Part shown: one piece after another, positions 23,442 through 31,794 of the stretch
Layout: each line of letters opens with the position of its first letter
Numbering within the stretch: position 1 is the stretch's first letter
Assembly: GCF_004761865.1 (NCBI RefSeq)
Contig: NZ_SJDM01000007.1
Location: forward strand, 62,001 to 126,000
Origin: Crenalkalicoccus roseus
Lineage (GTDB): Bacteria > Pseudomonadota > Alphaproteobacteria > Acetobacterales > Acetobacteraceae
DNA length: 64,000 bases
Direction of reading: 5' to 3'
The notes under the pieces: model-generated
Told to the model about the DNA's origin: nothing
What the model saw: the letters and a program-made list of their open reading frames with translations, nothing else
Databases searched by the model: none
Made by a program: the position numbers and the translations under genes

Positions 23442-25108
23442 GGCACCACCTCCGGAAAGAAGCGCAGCAGCGAGCGCACCGGGTTCATCGCCGCCTGGCC
23501 GAGGCCGCAGATCGAGCCGTCCGCCATCGCCTGCGCCAGCTCCTCGAGCAGCGCGCGGTCCCATTCCGGCGCCTCCAGCAGCCGCGCTGCCTTCGCCGTG
23601 CCGACGCGGCAGGGCGTGCACTGGCCGCAGCTCTCGTCGCGGAAGAAGCGCACGAGGTTGCGCGCCGCCTCCGCCAGGTCGTCGTGGTCGGACAGCACCA
23701 CCACCGCCCCGGAGCCGACGAAGCAGCCATGCGGCTCCAGCGTGCCGAAATCGAGCGGCAGGTCGGCCATGTCGGCCGGCAGGATGCCCCCCGAGGCGCC
23801 GCCGGGGAGGTAGGCGGCGAAGCGGTGGCCCGGCGCCATGCCGCCGCAGAACTCCTCGATCAGTTCGCGCGCGGTGATGCCGGCCGGCGCCAGCTTCTCC
23901 CCCGGTTCGCGCACGCGGCCGGAGACGCTGAACAGCCGCAGTCCGCCGCGCCCGCGCCGGCCGGCGGCAGCGTGGCGGGCAGGCCCCTCCGACGTACCCA
24001 GGATGTCAGGCAGCCACCACAGCGTCTCGACGTTGTGGATCAGCGTCGGTCGGCCGAACAGGCCGTGCTCGCCGGGGAAGGGGGGCTTGTGGCGCGGCCA
24101 GCCCTTGCGGCCCTCCAGGCTCTCCAGCAGCGCCGTCTCCTCGCCGCAGATGTAGGCGCCGGCGCCGCGCCGCAGATGGACCGGCAGCCGCGCCAGGCCG
24201 GCCGCCTCCAGCGCCGCGACCTCCCGCCGCAGCGCGGGGAGCAGGTGCGAATACTCGTCGCGCAGATAGATCCAGCACGCCCCGGCGCCCGCGGCATGGG
24301 CGGCGAGCAGCATCCCTTCCAGCACGCGGTGCGGCTCGGTCTCCAGGCACCAGCGGTCCTTGAAGGTGCCGGGCTCGCCCTCGTCGGCGTTGACCACGAG
24401 ATGCCGCGGCGCGGGGTTGGCGCGCACCAGGCGCCACTTGCGCGCGGCGGGGAAGCCGGCGCCGCCGAGGCCGCGCAGGCCGGCCGCCTCCACCGCGGCG
24501 ATCATCGCCTCCGCCGTAAGCGCCCCGTCCAGCGCGCGGCGCAGCGTGGCGTAGCCGCCGCGCGCCCGGTAGGCGTCGAGGTCCGGCGGCTCGGGTGGTG
24601 CCGGCACATCCCCGGCCGCGGCGGCGCGCAGGCGCGCCTCGGTCGCGTGCCCGATCGGCGCGTGGCCGAACGCGGCGGCGGGGGCGCGGTGGCAGGCGCC
24701 CATGCAGGGCGCGCGGAGCACGCGCACACCTTCGGGCGGCGCCGCCCGCATCGCGGCGATCAGCGCCTCCGCCCCCGCCATGGCGCAGGGCAGGCCGTCG
24801 CAGATGCGCAGCGCCGGCGCCGGCACCGGCGCGTCGTCGGCACGCAGGTCGAAATGCGCGTAGAAGCTGGCGGTCTCGAACACCTCGACCGGCGCCGTGC
24901 CCAGCAGCGCGGCGAGCGCCACCAGGTGCCCCTCGCGCAGGCAGCCATGCCGGTTCTGCAGCGTGTGCAGATGCTCGATCAGCAGGTCGCGGCGCGGCGG
25001 CAGGCCGCCAAGCGCCGCCCGCACGGCGGCGATCGCGGCGGTATCGGCGGTGCGGCCGCGCGGCCCCGGGCGGGGCCGCCGGTCGCGGGGCGGCGGGCCG
25101 TCCGTCAT
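23438..25108 (-). CDS. Formate dehydrogenase FdsG-FdsB fusion (NADH-oxidising diaphorase module)
   Basis: 556 residues combining two subunits that are separate in the usual fdsGBACD operon. Residues 1-~150 are a NuoE/FdsG-like thioredoxin-fold [2Fe-2S] domain (HLHTLQNRHGCLREGHLVAL, FETASFYAHF, then cysteines in CDGLPCAMAG and RAPCMGACHRAP). The rest is NuoF/FdsB-like: RGLGGAGFPAARKWRLV, HLVVNADEGEPGTFKDRW for FMN and NAD, GAYICGEETALLESLEG, and the [4Fe-4S] motif ESCGQCTPCRVGT. It passes electrons from the formate-oxidising subunit to NAD. The ATG at 25106-25108 was chosen because the extra 32 upstream codons are low-complexity. It is the first gene of a two-gene operon, with fdsA overlapping by 4 bases. 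Confidence 0.9.
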   Translation of the reverse strand: MTDGPPPRDRRPRPGPRGRTADTAAIAAVRAALGGLPPRRDLLIEHLHTLQNRHGCLREGHLVALAALLGTAPVEVFETASFYAHFDLRADDAPVPAPALRICDGLPCAMAGAEALIAAMRAAPPEGVRVLRAPCMGACHRAPAAAFGHAPIGHATEARLRAAAAGDVPAPPEPPDLDAYRARGGYATLRRALDGALTAEAMIAAVEAAGLRGLGGAGFPAARKWRLVRANPAPRHLVVNADEGEPGTFKDRWCLETEPHRVLEGMLLAAHAAGAGACWIYLRDEYSHLLPALRREVAALEAAGLARLPVHLRRGAGAYICGEETALLESLEGRKGWPRHKPPFPGEHGLFGRPTLIHNVETLWWLPDILGTSEGPARHAAAGRRGRGGLRLFSVSGRVREPGEKLAPAGITARELIEEFCGGMAPGHRFAAYLPGGASGGILPADMADLPLDFGTLEPHGCFVGSGAVVVLSDHDDLAEAARNLVRFFRDESCGQCTPCRVGTAKAARLLEAPEWDRALLEELAQAMADGSICGLGQAAMNPVRSLLRFFPEVVP

Positions 25109-25212
25109 GTCGGGCCGGCCTGCGGCTGCGGCATGGGCGTTCCTCCGGCGCTGCCTCTCGGGCGGCGCTGCCGCAGGATGAGGCGCGGGAGGGCGGGGCG
25201 GCAAGGTGCCGC

Positions 25213-25228
25213 GGTGCGGCCGCGCACC
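25213..25228 (-). terminator. Short hairpin after the acyl-CoA synthetase gene
   Basis: GGTGCG (25213-25218) pairs with CGCACC (25223-25228) around the loop GCCG, about 20 bases past the stop of the acyl-CoA synthetase gene. The stem is short and has no T-run, so the call is weak. Confidence 0.3.
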
Positions 25229-25249
25229 CCGCGCGTCGTCAAGGGGCCG

Positions 25250-27397
25250 TCACCCTGCGCCGCAGCGCACCAGCCCGTCCACCGCCAGGCACCCCCAGGG
25301 GCCGGCGATCAGCGGGTTCACCTCCGCCTCCTGCACCCGCTCGCCCGCGCCGGCGGCGAAGGCGGAGAAGGCGGAGACTGCCCGCGCCACCGCCGCGATG
25401 TCGGCCTTCGGCGCGCCGCGGAAGCCGTCGAGCAGGGGGAAGCCCTTCAGGCTGCGCAGCATCGCCTCGGCGCGCTCGGGGGAGACGGGCGCGAGGTCGA
25501 GCGCCACGTCGCGCCACAGCTCCGCCTGCACGCCGCCGGTGCCGACCAGCACCATCGGGCCGAATTGCGGGTCCCGACGCGCGCCGAGGATCAGCTCCAC
25601 TCCCTTCGGCGCCATGCGCTGGATCAGCACGCCGTCGATGCGCGCCTTCGGCGCGTGACGCTTGGCGGAGGCGACGATCTCCTCGAAGGCGGCCTTCACC
25701 GCCGCCGCGTCGCCGAGGTTCAGCTTCACCCCGCCGACCTCGGTCTTGTGCGCGATGTCGGGGCTGTCGAGCTTCAGCACCACCGGGAAGCCGATCGCCG
25801 CGGCGGCGTCGGCGGCGGTGTCCGCCGTGGCGGCGCGGCGCTCCTCCACCACCGGTACGCCGACCCGGGCGAAGAGCGCCTTGGCCTCGGCCTCGGTCAG
25901 CACCGCCTCGCCACGGGGCAGGGCGGCGATCGCCTCCGCCATGCCGGGGGGCGGCGTCGGCGCCTGCATCGGCGCCTGGCCGTGGTATTCCAGCCAGAGC
26001 CGGATCGCGTTCATCAGCCGGCGCATGGACCGGAACAGCGCCAGCTCCGGCACCGATTCCGCGGCGAAGGCACCCGAGGCCTCGAGCTGCTCCGGGATCC
26101 AGGCGATGAGCAGCGGCTTGCCGAATTTCGCCGCATAGGGCCGGAGCTGCTGCATCCGGTTCTGCGTCAGCGCGTGGTGGGAATACACCACCGGGATCAC
26201 CGCGCAGCCGTATTGCGGATCGGCCAGCATGGCCTCCATGCAGGCGTCGTAGCTCGCCGGGTTGCTCGCCACCTGCGCGGTCAGGTCGCAGGGGTTGCGC
26301 GGCGCGCCGAAGTCGGGGATGGCGGCGCGCAGCACCGCCTCGGTCTCCGGCAGGGGCTGGGGCATGTCGAGGCCGAGCGCCTCGGCATGGTCGGCGGCCA
26401 TGATGCCGGCGCCGCCGGAGGGGGTGATGATGGCCACCCCCTTCGCCTTCGGCGGCGGCGCCTTGGCGAAGAGGCCGGCGGTCTCGAGCAGCGCGTCGAA
26501 ATCCTCGACCTCCACCATGCCGGCGCGGCGGAAGGCCGCCGACCAGGCGGCGGCGCTGCCGGCGAGCGAGCCGGTATGGGAGACGGCGGCCGCCGCCCCC
26601 GCCTCGCCGCGGCCGAGCTTCAGCACGACGATCGGCTTGCCCGCCTGGCGCGCCGCCTCGCCGAGCAGGAACAGCCGCCGCCCGTCGCGCAGCCCCTCCA
26701 CCGCCAGCGCCACGGCGCGGCATTCCGGCATGGAGAGCTGGTAGGCGGCGAGGTCGCACACGTCGAGATCGGTGGCGTTGCCCGCCGTCGTCATGTGGCA
26801 GACGGAGAAGCCGCGCTCGGCCGCCTGCATCAGGGCATAGCCGAGCGCGCCGGACTGGCTGGTGATGGCCACGCCCCCGGGTGGCGCCACCATGCGCGGG
26901 TATTCCGGCATGAAGGTGACGCCGGCCTTCAGCACGTGGTCCACGATGCCGAGGCAGTTCACGCCGACCAGCGGCAGGCCGGCGGCGCGGCAGCGCTCGC
27001 GCAGCGCCTCCTCCTCCGCGACACGCTCGGGCAGGCCGGTCTCGCCATAGCCCGAGGCATAGACGATGACGCCGCCCGCGCCCCTGGCGATGGCGGCCTC
27101 GACCGCCGGCATCACGCCCTGGCGCGGCAGGGCGAGCAGCACGCAGTCCGGCGCCTCGGGCAGTTCGGCGAGGGAGGCGTAGCAGGGCCGGCCGTGCAGC
27201 TCCTGTCCCGCATATTTCGGGTTCACCGCCCAGACCTGACCGGCGAAGCCCGCCAGGTTGGTGACGGTGCGGGCACCGAAGCCCGAGGGCTCGCCGGAGA
27301 CGCCGACCACCGCCACGCTCCGCGGCGAGAGCAGGCGGCGCAGGCTGGCCGGGTCGCGCAGCGGCTCGGGCGCGGCGCCGAGGCCCTGCGCGCTCAT
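25250..27397 (-). CDS. Acetate--CoA ligase (ADP-forming) family / NDP-forming acyl-CoA synthetase
   Basis: Single-chain NDP-forming acyl-CoA synthetase, 715 residues, converting an acyl-CoA plus ADP and phosphate to acid plus ATP, or the reverse. The N-terminal CoA-binding domain is LLSPRSVAVVGVSGEPSGFG near residue 24. The succinyl-CoA ligase-like domain carries GVAITSQSGALGYALMQ and the phosphorylatable histidine in AVSHTGSLAGS near 283. The C-terminal ATP-grasp half contains FPVVLKLDSPDIAHKTEVGG near 540 and ELILGARRDPQFGPMVLVG. The start ATG at 27395-27397 follows GGAGGGGCGCGG; a longer frame exists without support. Its substrate is unknown. Its position between formate dehydrogenase and bicarbonate transport genes, all on one strand, is suggestive but not explanatory. 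Confidence 0.88.
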   Translation of the reverse strand: MSAQGLGAAPEPLRDPASLRRLLSPRSVAVVGVSGEPSGFGARTVTNLAGFAGQVWAVNPKYAGQELHGRPCYASLAELPEAPDCVLLALPRQGVMPAVEAAIARGAGGVIVYASGYGETGLPERVAEEEALRERCRAAGLPLVGVNCLGIVDHVLKAGVTFMPEYPRMVAPPGGVAITSQSGALGYALMQAAERGFSVCHMTTAGNATDLDVCDLAAYQLSMPECRAVALAVEGLRDGRRLFLLGEAARQAGKPIVVLKLGRGEAGAAAAVSHTGSLAGSAAAWSAAFRRAGMVEVEDFDALLETAGLFAKAPPPKAKGVAIITPSGGAGIMAADHAEALGLDMPQPLPETEAVLRAAIPDFGAPRNPCDLTAQVASNPASYDACMEAMLADPQYGCAVIPVVYSHHALTQNRMQQLRPYAAKFGKPLLIAWIPEQLEASGAFAAESVPELALFRSMRRLMNAIRLWLEYHGQAPMQAPTPPPGMAEAIAALPRGEAVLTEAEAKALFARVGVPVVEERRAATADTAADAAAAIGFPVVLKLDSPDIAHKTEVGGVKLNLGDAAAVKAAFEEIVASAKRHAPKARIDGVLIQRMAPKGVELILGARRDPQFGPMVLVGTGGVQAELWRDVALDLAPVSPERAEAMLRSLKGFPLLDGFRGAPKADIAAVARAVSAFSAFAAGAGERVQEAEVNPLIAGPWGCLAVDGLVRCGAG

Positions 27398-27562
27398 GCC
27401 GCGCCCCTCCGCTCCTGTTCCCGTCCGGGTCCGATCCCGCGATGCGGGGTGAGGCTCTGCTGCTCTGGCAATCCTTCCTCCCGGGCCCGCGCAGGGTGCG
27501 GGCCATTGCTGGCTCGGCAGGCTAATGGCGGGGGCGCGGGCGAACAACCCGCCCTGGCCGGG

Positions 27563-27865
27563 TCAGAAATGCTCGCCGCGCAGCACCGCGCAGTCCGAGA
27601 CCGAGACGATGGCGGGGCGGGCGCCGAGCAGCTCCTCCCGCTCCGCCAGCACCCGGGCCGTGACCTCCTCCGAGGCGATGCAGAGGATCAGCACGTTGTC
27701 GAGCACGCCCCCCGGGTCGCCGCCGCGCCGCAGCCCCTGCCGCCCGCGGCCGGCGATGACCGGCAGCATGGTCCACCCCGGAGCGCCGAGGCGGTCGAGC
27801 AGCTCCGTCACCGCCTCGGCCTGCACTGCCTCGACCACGATCTCGATCCGCTTGCGCGCATGCAT
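27563..27865 (-). CDS. sbtB: SbtB-like PII-family signalling protein
   Basis: Small PII-superfamily protein of about 100 residues, next to the bicarbonate transporter gene as in cyanobacteria, where SbtB trimers bind adenine nucleotides and inhibit SbtA. The fold is recognisable: RIEIVVEAVQAEAVTELLDR, the T-loop region LPVIAGRGRQGLRRGGDPGG, then VLILCIASEEVTARVL and a terminal strand VSVSDCAVLRGEHF. The C-terminal cysteine motif of some cyanobacterial SbtB is absent. The ATG at 27863-27865 has AGGATGG at good spacing; an in-frame ATG at 27872-27874, one base after the sbtA stop, is also possible. It follows sbtA directly. Confidence 0.82.
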   Translation of the reverse strand: MHARKRIEIVVEAVQAEAVTELLDRLGAPGWTMLPVIAGRGRQGLRRGGDPGGVLDNVLILCIASEEVTARVLAEREELLGARPAIVSVSDCAVLRGEHF

Positions 27866-27875
27866 GGCGCCCATC

Positions 27876-28853
27876 CTATCCGGTCGCGCCGGCCACCCAG
27901 AGATAGAGGGGGATGCCGACCACCACATTGAAGGGGAAGGTGACGGCGACCGAAAGCGTCACGTAGATCCCGGCATCGGCGCGCGGGAGGGCGAGGCGCA
28001 TCGCCGCCGGCACGGCAATGTAGGAGGCGCTGGCGCCAAGCACGGCCATCAGCGCCATGCCGCCCGGCGACAGCCCGGCGAGCCAGCCGCCGCCGAGCCC
28101 GCAGGCCGCGCCGATCAGGGGCATGAGCAGGCCGAAGCCGATCAGCGCCGGCTCCAGCCCCCGCCCGGCGGCGCGCAGCTGGCGTACCGCGACCAGCCCC
28201 ATCTCCAGCAGGAACAGGCAGAGGGCGCCGGGAAACAGCCCCTCGGCGAAGACCGAGAGCTGCGCCTTGGCCGCCGGCCCACCGATCCAGCCGATGGCGA
28301 AGCTGCCGAGCAGCACCACCACCGAGCCGTTCAGGAACACCTCGTGCAGCAGGTGCCGCGGCGCCCCGCCGCCGCGCGGCGCCTCGGCCCGCGCCGCCGA
28401 GCCGTGCCGGGCGAGGAGCAGGGCGGTCAGGATCGCCGGCGTCTCCATCGCCGCCAGCACTGCCGGCATGAAGGGCTCGTAGCCCACTCCCCGCGCCGAG
28501 AGCGCGCCGACCGCGGCGGCGAAGGTGACGACGCTGACCGAGCCGTAATGGCCCGCGACCGCCGCCGCGGTCTCGCGGTCCAGCCGCGTCATCGTGCGCA
28601 GGAGGAGGAAGGCGGGCAGGGGCAGCAGCAGGCTCAGCGCCACTCCCGCCGCGAGGGCCGGGACCAGTCCCTCCGCCCCTCCGGGCATGGCGACGGCGGC
28701 GCCCCCCTTCAGGCCGATGGCGACCATCAGATAGAGCGAGAGCGCCTTGGCCAGCGCGTCCGGCACGGCGAGGTCGGAGCGCAGCGCCCCGGCGCCGAAG
28801 CCGAGGGCGAAGAACAGGATGGGCGGAGGAAACAGGAGGGCGAGGCTGGTCAC
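27876..28853 (-). CDS. sbtA: Sodium-dependent bicarbonate transporter SbtA
   Basis: Inner-membrane Na+/HCO3- symporter family protein, 325 residues, with about ten hydrophobic segments in two inverted halves. The family signature AAAVAGHYGSVSVVTFAAAV near residue 100 and its counterpart in the second half (LMAVLGASASYIAVPAAMRL) are present, and the N-terminus (PPPILFFALGFGAGALRSDL) is typical. The start is GTG at 28851-28853 with GGAGGGCGAGGCTG upstream. In cyanobacteria SbtA feeds carbon concentration; in heterotrophs it is sporadic and may supply bicarbonate for carboxylases. Here it is paired with sbtB and close to formate dehydrogenase. Na+ dependence is family knowledge, not shown by the sequence. 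Confidence 0.88.
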   Translation of the reverse strand: MTSLALLFPPPILFFALGFGAGALRSDLAVPDALAKALSLYLMVAIGLKGGAAVAMPGGAEGLVPALAAGVALSLLLPLPAFLLLRTMTRLDRETAAAVAGHYGSVSVVTFAAAVGALSARGVGYEPFMPAVLAAMETPAILTALLLARHGSAARAEAPRGGGAPRHLLHEVFLNGSVVVLLGSFAIGWIGGPAAKAQLSVFAEGLFPGALCLFLLEMGLVAVRQLRAAGRGLEPALIGFGLLMPLIGAACGLGGGWLAGLSPGGMALMAVLGASASYIAVPAAMRLALPRADAGIYVTLSVAVTFPFNVVVGIPLYLWVAGATG

Positions 28854-28905
28854 GGGCGGGGAAGTACTTGCCCGCGCGGCCGAAGGAAACCCCGCCGGAG
28901 GGGGG

Positions 28906-29019
28906 TCAGCGCATGAGCACGATCGGGTGGTGCGCCCCGACCATCAGCGCGGCCCGACCGCCGCCGAACGCGACGCCAATCAGGCTGAAGCTCACGAGCA
29001 CCGCAAGCGCCGACTTCAT
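28906..29019 (-). CDS. 37-residue small ORF with an N-terminal hydrophobic segment
   Basis: ATG at 29017-29019, stop 28906-28908, preceded by GCGGAGGCGGCC, a near-perfect ribosome site. The peptide begins MKSALAVLVSFSLIGVAFGG and ends with ALMVGAHHPIVLMR, so it has a lysine then a 15-residue hydrophobic core, like a signal peptide or one membrane helix, with a short His-containing tail. It lies 52 bases upstream of sbtA on the same strand in a 308-base gap otherwise without genes. It is unrecognised; the strong ribosome site and hydrophobic design make translation plausible. Confidence 0.5.
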   Translation of the reverse strand: MKSALAVLVSFSLIGVAFGGGRAALMVGAHHPIVLMR

Positions 29020-29161
29020 GGCCGCCTCCGCAGAGGTCAGTGGCCGGACAACGTCTCAGGACGGCAACGGGTTGCCGCCACACCGGAAGACTAGACGGGC
29101 CGCCGGGCGGCGCGCCACGGAAAACCCGCGGCGGCGGTGCGGAATCGGGAGCGGTCTTCCC

Positions 29162-29587
29162 TCACGTTTCCTCCACCGGCCTGCCGCGCAGGCGCTTCAA
29201 GCCGGCCCGGCGCGCCTTGCCCTCCAGCCGCCGCAGCCTGGAGCCCGCGGTCGGTCTGGTCGGCCGGCGCGGCGGCGGGGGCGGGGCGGCGGCCTCGCGG
29301 ATCAGCGCCAGCAGCCGCTCCCGCGCCTCCTGCCGGTTCCGCTCCCGCGTGCGGTGGCGCCGGGCGGTGATGACGAGGACCCCCGCCTCCGTCACCCGGC
29401 GGCCGCCGAGGCGGAGCAGGCGCCGGCGCACCGCCTCGGGCAGGCTGGGGGAGCGGGCGATGTCGAAGCGGAGCTGCACTGCCGTCTCCACCTTCTGCAC
29501 GTTCTGCCCGCCGGGGCCGGAAGCGCGCAGGAAGCTCTCCTCGAGCTCCGCCTCGTCGAGGGCGATGCCGGGCGCCACCAGGATCAT
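29162..29587 (-). CDS. arfB: Alternative ribosome-rescue factor ArfB (YaeJ family)
   Basis: Peptidyl-tRNA hydrolase that rescues stalled ribosomes, 141 residues as usual. The catalytic GGQ lies in LRASGPGGQNVQKVETAVQL near residue 27, and the basic C-terminal tail (RLRRLEGKARRAGLKRLRGR) that enters the empty mRNA channel is present. The ATG at 29585-29587 overlaps the eutC stop by 4 bases, so it is read through from the ethanolamine ammonia-lyase genes, an unexpected partner for a housekeeping factor. Confidence 0.93.
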   Translation of the reverse strand: MILVAPGIALDEAELEESFLRASGPGGQNVQKVETAVQLRFDIARSPSLPEAVRRRLLRLGGRRVTEAGVLVITARRHRTRERNRQEARERLLALIREAAAPPPPPRRPTRPTAGSRLRRLEGKARRAGLKRLRGRPVEET

Positions 29588-30333
29588 GGCGGGGGCAGGA
29601 CGCCGCGGGGCTGCTCGTCCTTCAGCGCGATGCCGGTGGCGCCGATCCGTCGCGCCGCCCCAACCAGCCAGGCGAGCGTCTCCGCCGCGGCGCGCGGCGC
29701 CATGCCGCCGGGGCGGATGTTGGAGAGGCAGTTGCGCTCCGCATCGGTGCGTCCGCGCCGCGGGGCGAGGGTGAGGTAGATGCCGAGGCTGTCGGTGGCG
29801 GAGAGGCCCGGCCGCTCCCCGATCAGCACCGCCACCATGCCGGCCCCGAGCGCCTCCCCCACCTCGTCGCCGAGCGCGACCCGGCCCTGGGTGGCGACCA
29901 CCACGGGGCCGAGGGGCACGCCGGCCCGGCGGAGCAGGGGCACCGCCTCGGCCAGCACGGCGGGGGCCTGGGCCTGCACCCCGGTGGCGCAGAGCCCGTC
30001 CGCCACCACGAAGGCCATCGCCCCGGGCGCGGGATCGGTGGCGAGGCGGGCGCGGTCCCCGGCGCGCAGCCGGCGGCCGAGATCGGGGCGGAGCAGGTAG
30101 GTGCGGCGGTCCTCCGCCTCGCTCGCCACGTGGCGCACCGGCAGGCCGAGGGGGGCCAGCGCGGCCGCCAGCGCCTCGGGGTCGAGCGCCGACCACACCG
30201 CGTCGCGGGCGCGGGCATGCGCCTCCTGGAAGTCGAGATGCGCCGCGGTCGGCAGCCCGTTTCCCGCCCGGCCGAGCGCGACGCGCGCCGCGGTGAAGCG
30301 GCGGAGGTCGGCCCAGCGCGCCGGCGCGCTCAT
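29584..30333 (-). CDS. eutC: Ethanolamine ammonia-lyase small subunit EutC
   Basis: Light chain (249 residues) of the adenosylcobalamin-dependent enzyme that splits ethanolamine into acetaldehyde and ammonia. Family features include ARDAVWSALDPEALAAAL, the strand VFVVADGLCATGVQAQAP-like segment (AFVVADGLCATGVQAQ), MVAVLIGERPGLSATDSLGI and the cysteine-containing ERNCLSNIRPGGM. It overlaps eutB by 4 bases. No eutA, microcompartment genes or ethanolamine permease lie nearby, so the acetaldehyde must be handled by enzymes elsewhere. Confidence 0.93.
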   Translation of the reverse strand: MSAPARWADLRRFTAARVALGRAGNGLPTAAHLDFQEAHARARDAVWSALDPEALAAALAPLGLPVRHVASEAEDRRTYLLRPDLGRRLRAGDRARLATDPAPGAMAFVVADGLCATGVQAQAPAVLAEAVPLLRRAGVPLGPVVVATQGRVALGDEVGEALGAGMVAVLIGERPGLSATDSLGIYLTLAPRRGRTDAERNCLSNIRPGGMAPRAAAETLAWLVGAARRIGATGIALKDEQPRGVLPPP

Positions 30334-31700
30334 GCGAGGCCCGCCAGGGCGGGGGCGAGGGGCAGGCGTCCCTCCCGCGCCCCGGCCTCGAGGCCCATGC
30401 GCTCCATCCAGGCCTCGAATTCCGGCGCCGGACGCCTGCCGAGCGCGGCGCGGACATAGAGCCCGTCGTGGAAGGAGGTGGACTGGTAGGCGAGCATCAC
30501 GTCATCCGCCCCGGGCACGCCCATCACGTAGGTGACGCCGGCGACGCCGAGCAGCGTCAGCAGCGCATCCATGTCGTCCTGGTCCGCCTCGGCGTGGTTG
30601 GTGTAGCAGACATCCACCCCCATCGGCAGGCCGAGCAGCTTGCCGCAGAAATGGTCCTCGAGGCCGGCGCGGATGATCTGCTTGCCGTCGAACAGGTATT
30701 CGGGACCGATGAAGCCGACCACGCTGTTCACCAGCAGCGGCGCGAATTCCCGCGCCACCGCATAGGCGCGGGCTTCGACGGTCTGCTGGTCCACGCCGTG
30801 ATGCGCCTCGGCCGAGAGGGCGCTGCCCTGGCCGGTCTCGAAATACATCACGTTGTCGCCGACCGTCCCGCGCCGCAGCGCCAGCGTCGCCTCCCGCGCC
30901 TCGGCCAGCAGGGAGAGCGAGACGCCGAAGGAGCGGTTCGCCGCCTCCGTCCCGCCAATGGACTGGAACACCAGGTCCACCGGCGCGCCGCGCCCGATCG
31001 CCAGCAAAGTGGTGGTGACGTGGGCGAGCACGCAGGTCTGGGTCGGGATGGCGTAGCGCTCCCGCACCGCGTCGAGCAGGTCGAGCAGGCGCAGCGTGGT
31101 CTCGACATTGTCGGTCGCCGGGTTGACGCCGATCACCGCGTCCCCCGCGCCGAGCAGCAGTCCGTCGAGGATCGCCGCCGCCACGCCGCGCGGGTCGTCC
31201 ACCGGGTCGTTCGGCTGCAGGCGGATGGAGAGGCGGCCCGGCAGCCCGATCGTGTTGCGGAAGCGGGTGGTCACGCGGCACTTCGCCGCCACCGCCACCA
31301 GGTCCTGCAGGCGCATGATCTTGCTGACCGCCGCGACCATCTCGGGCGCGAGCCCGGGAGCGAGGGCGGAGAGCGCCGCCGCGTCCGCCGCCTCGGAGAG
31401 CAGCCAGTCGCGGAAGCCGCCGACGGTCAGGTGTGCCACGGGGGCGAAGGCGGCGGCGTCGTGGCGGTCGAGGATCAGCCGCGTCACCTCGTCGACCTCG
31501 TAGGGGATGACCGCCTCGGAGAGGAAGTGCCGCAGCGGCAGCTCGGCCAGGGCCCGCTGCGCCGCCACCCGCTCCTGCGCGCTCGCCGCCGCCAGCCCGG
31601 CCAGCGCGTCGCCCGAGCGCGGCGGCGTGGCCCGCGCCAGCAGGGCGCGGAGGTCGGGGAAGACGTGGCGCGTGCCGCCGACGGTATGCGCGAAGCCCAT
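30330..31700 (-). CDS. eutB: Ethanolamine ammonia-lyase large subunit EutB
   Basis: Catalytic heavy chain, 456 residues, near the usual length. The substrate and cobalamin regions are recognisable: VTTRFRNTIGLPGRLSIRLQ near 145, DAVIGVNPATDNVETTLRLL, DLVFQSIGGTEAANRSFGVS, VGDNVMYFETGQGSALSAEA and MGVDVCYTNHAEADQDDMD near 385. The start ATG at 31698-31700 follows GGGAGGCACCC; the longer upstream frame lacks support. It is divergent from the catabolic island starting at 31795, with only 94 bases between them, so the two units may share control. Confidence 0.95.
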   Translation of the reverse strand: MGFAHTVGGTRHVFPDLRALLARATPPRSGDALAGLAAASAQERVAAQRALAELPLRHFLSEAVIPYEVDEVTRLILDRHDAAAFAPVAHLTVGGFRDWLLSEAADAAALSALAPGLAPEMVAAVSKIMRLQDLVAVAAKCRVTTRFRNTIGLPGRLSIRLQPNDPVDDPRGVAAAILDGLLLGAGDAVIGVNPATDNVETTLRLLDLLDAVRERYAIPTQTCVLAHVTTTLLAIGRGAPVDLVFQSIGGTEAANRSFGVSLSLLAEAREATLALRRGTVGDNVMYFETGQGSALSAEAHHGVDQQTVEARAYAVAREFAPLLVNSVVGFIGPEYLFDGKQIIRAGLEDHFCGKLLGLPMGVDVCYTNHAEADQDDMDALLTLLGVAGVTYVMGVPGADDVMLAYQSTSFHDGLYVRAALGRRPAPEFEAWMERMGLEAGAREGRLPLAPALAGLA

Positions 31701-31794
31701 GGGTGCCTCCCACCGCCCTTCATCTACGCCGTGCCGGCGCGGCTTGCCAGCGGCGGCGGGGCGCGGGATGCTCCGGCCGGACGAGGGGGGGCGG

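Noticed and set aside
28850-29083. 77-codon minus-strand frame upstream of sbtA
   Set aside because: Arg/Gly-rich with no ribosome site; the overlapping 37-codon frame (28906-29019) has a far better ribosome site and a coherent hydrophobic profile.
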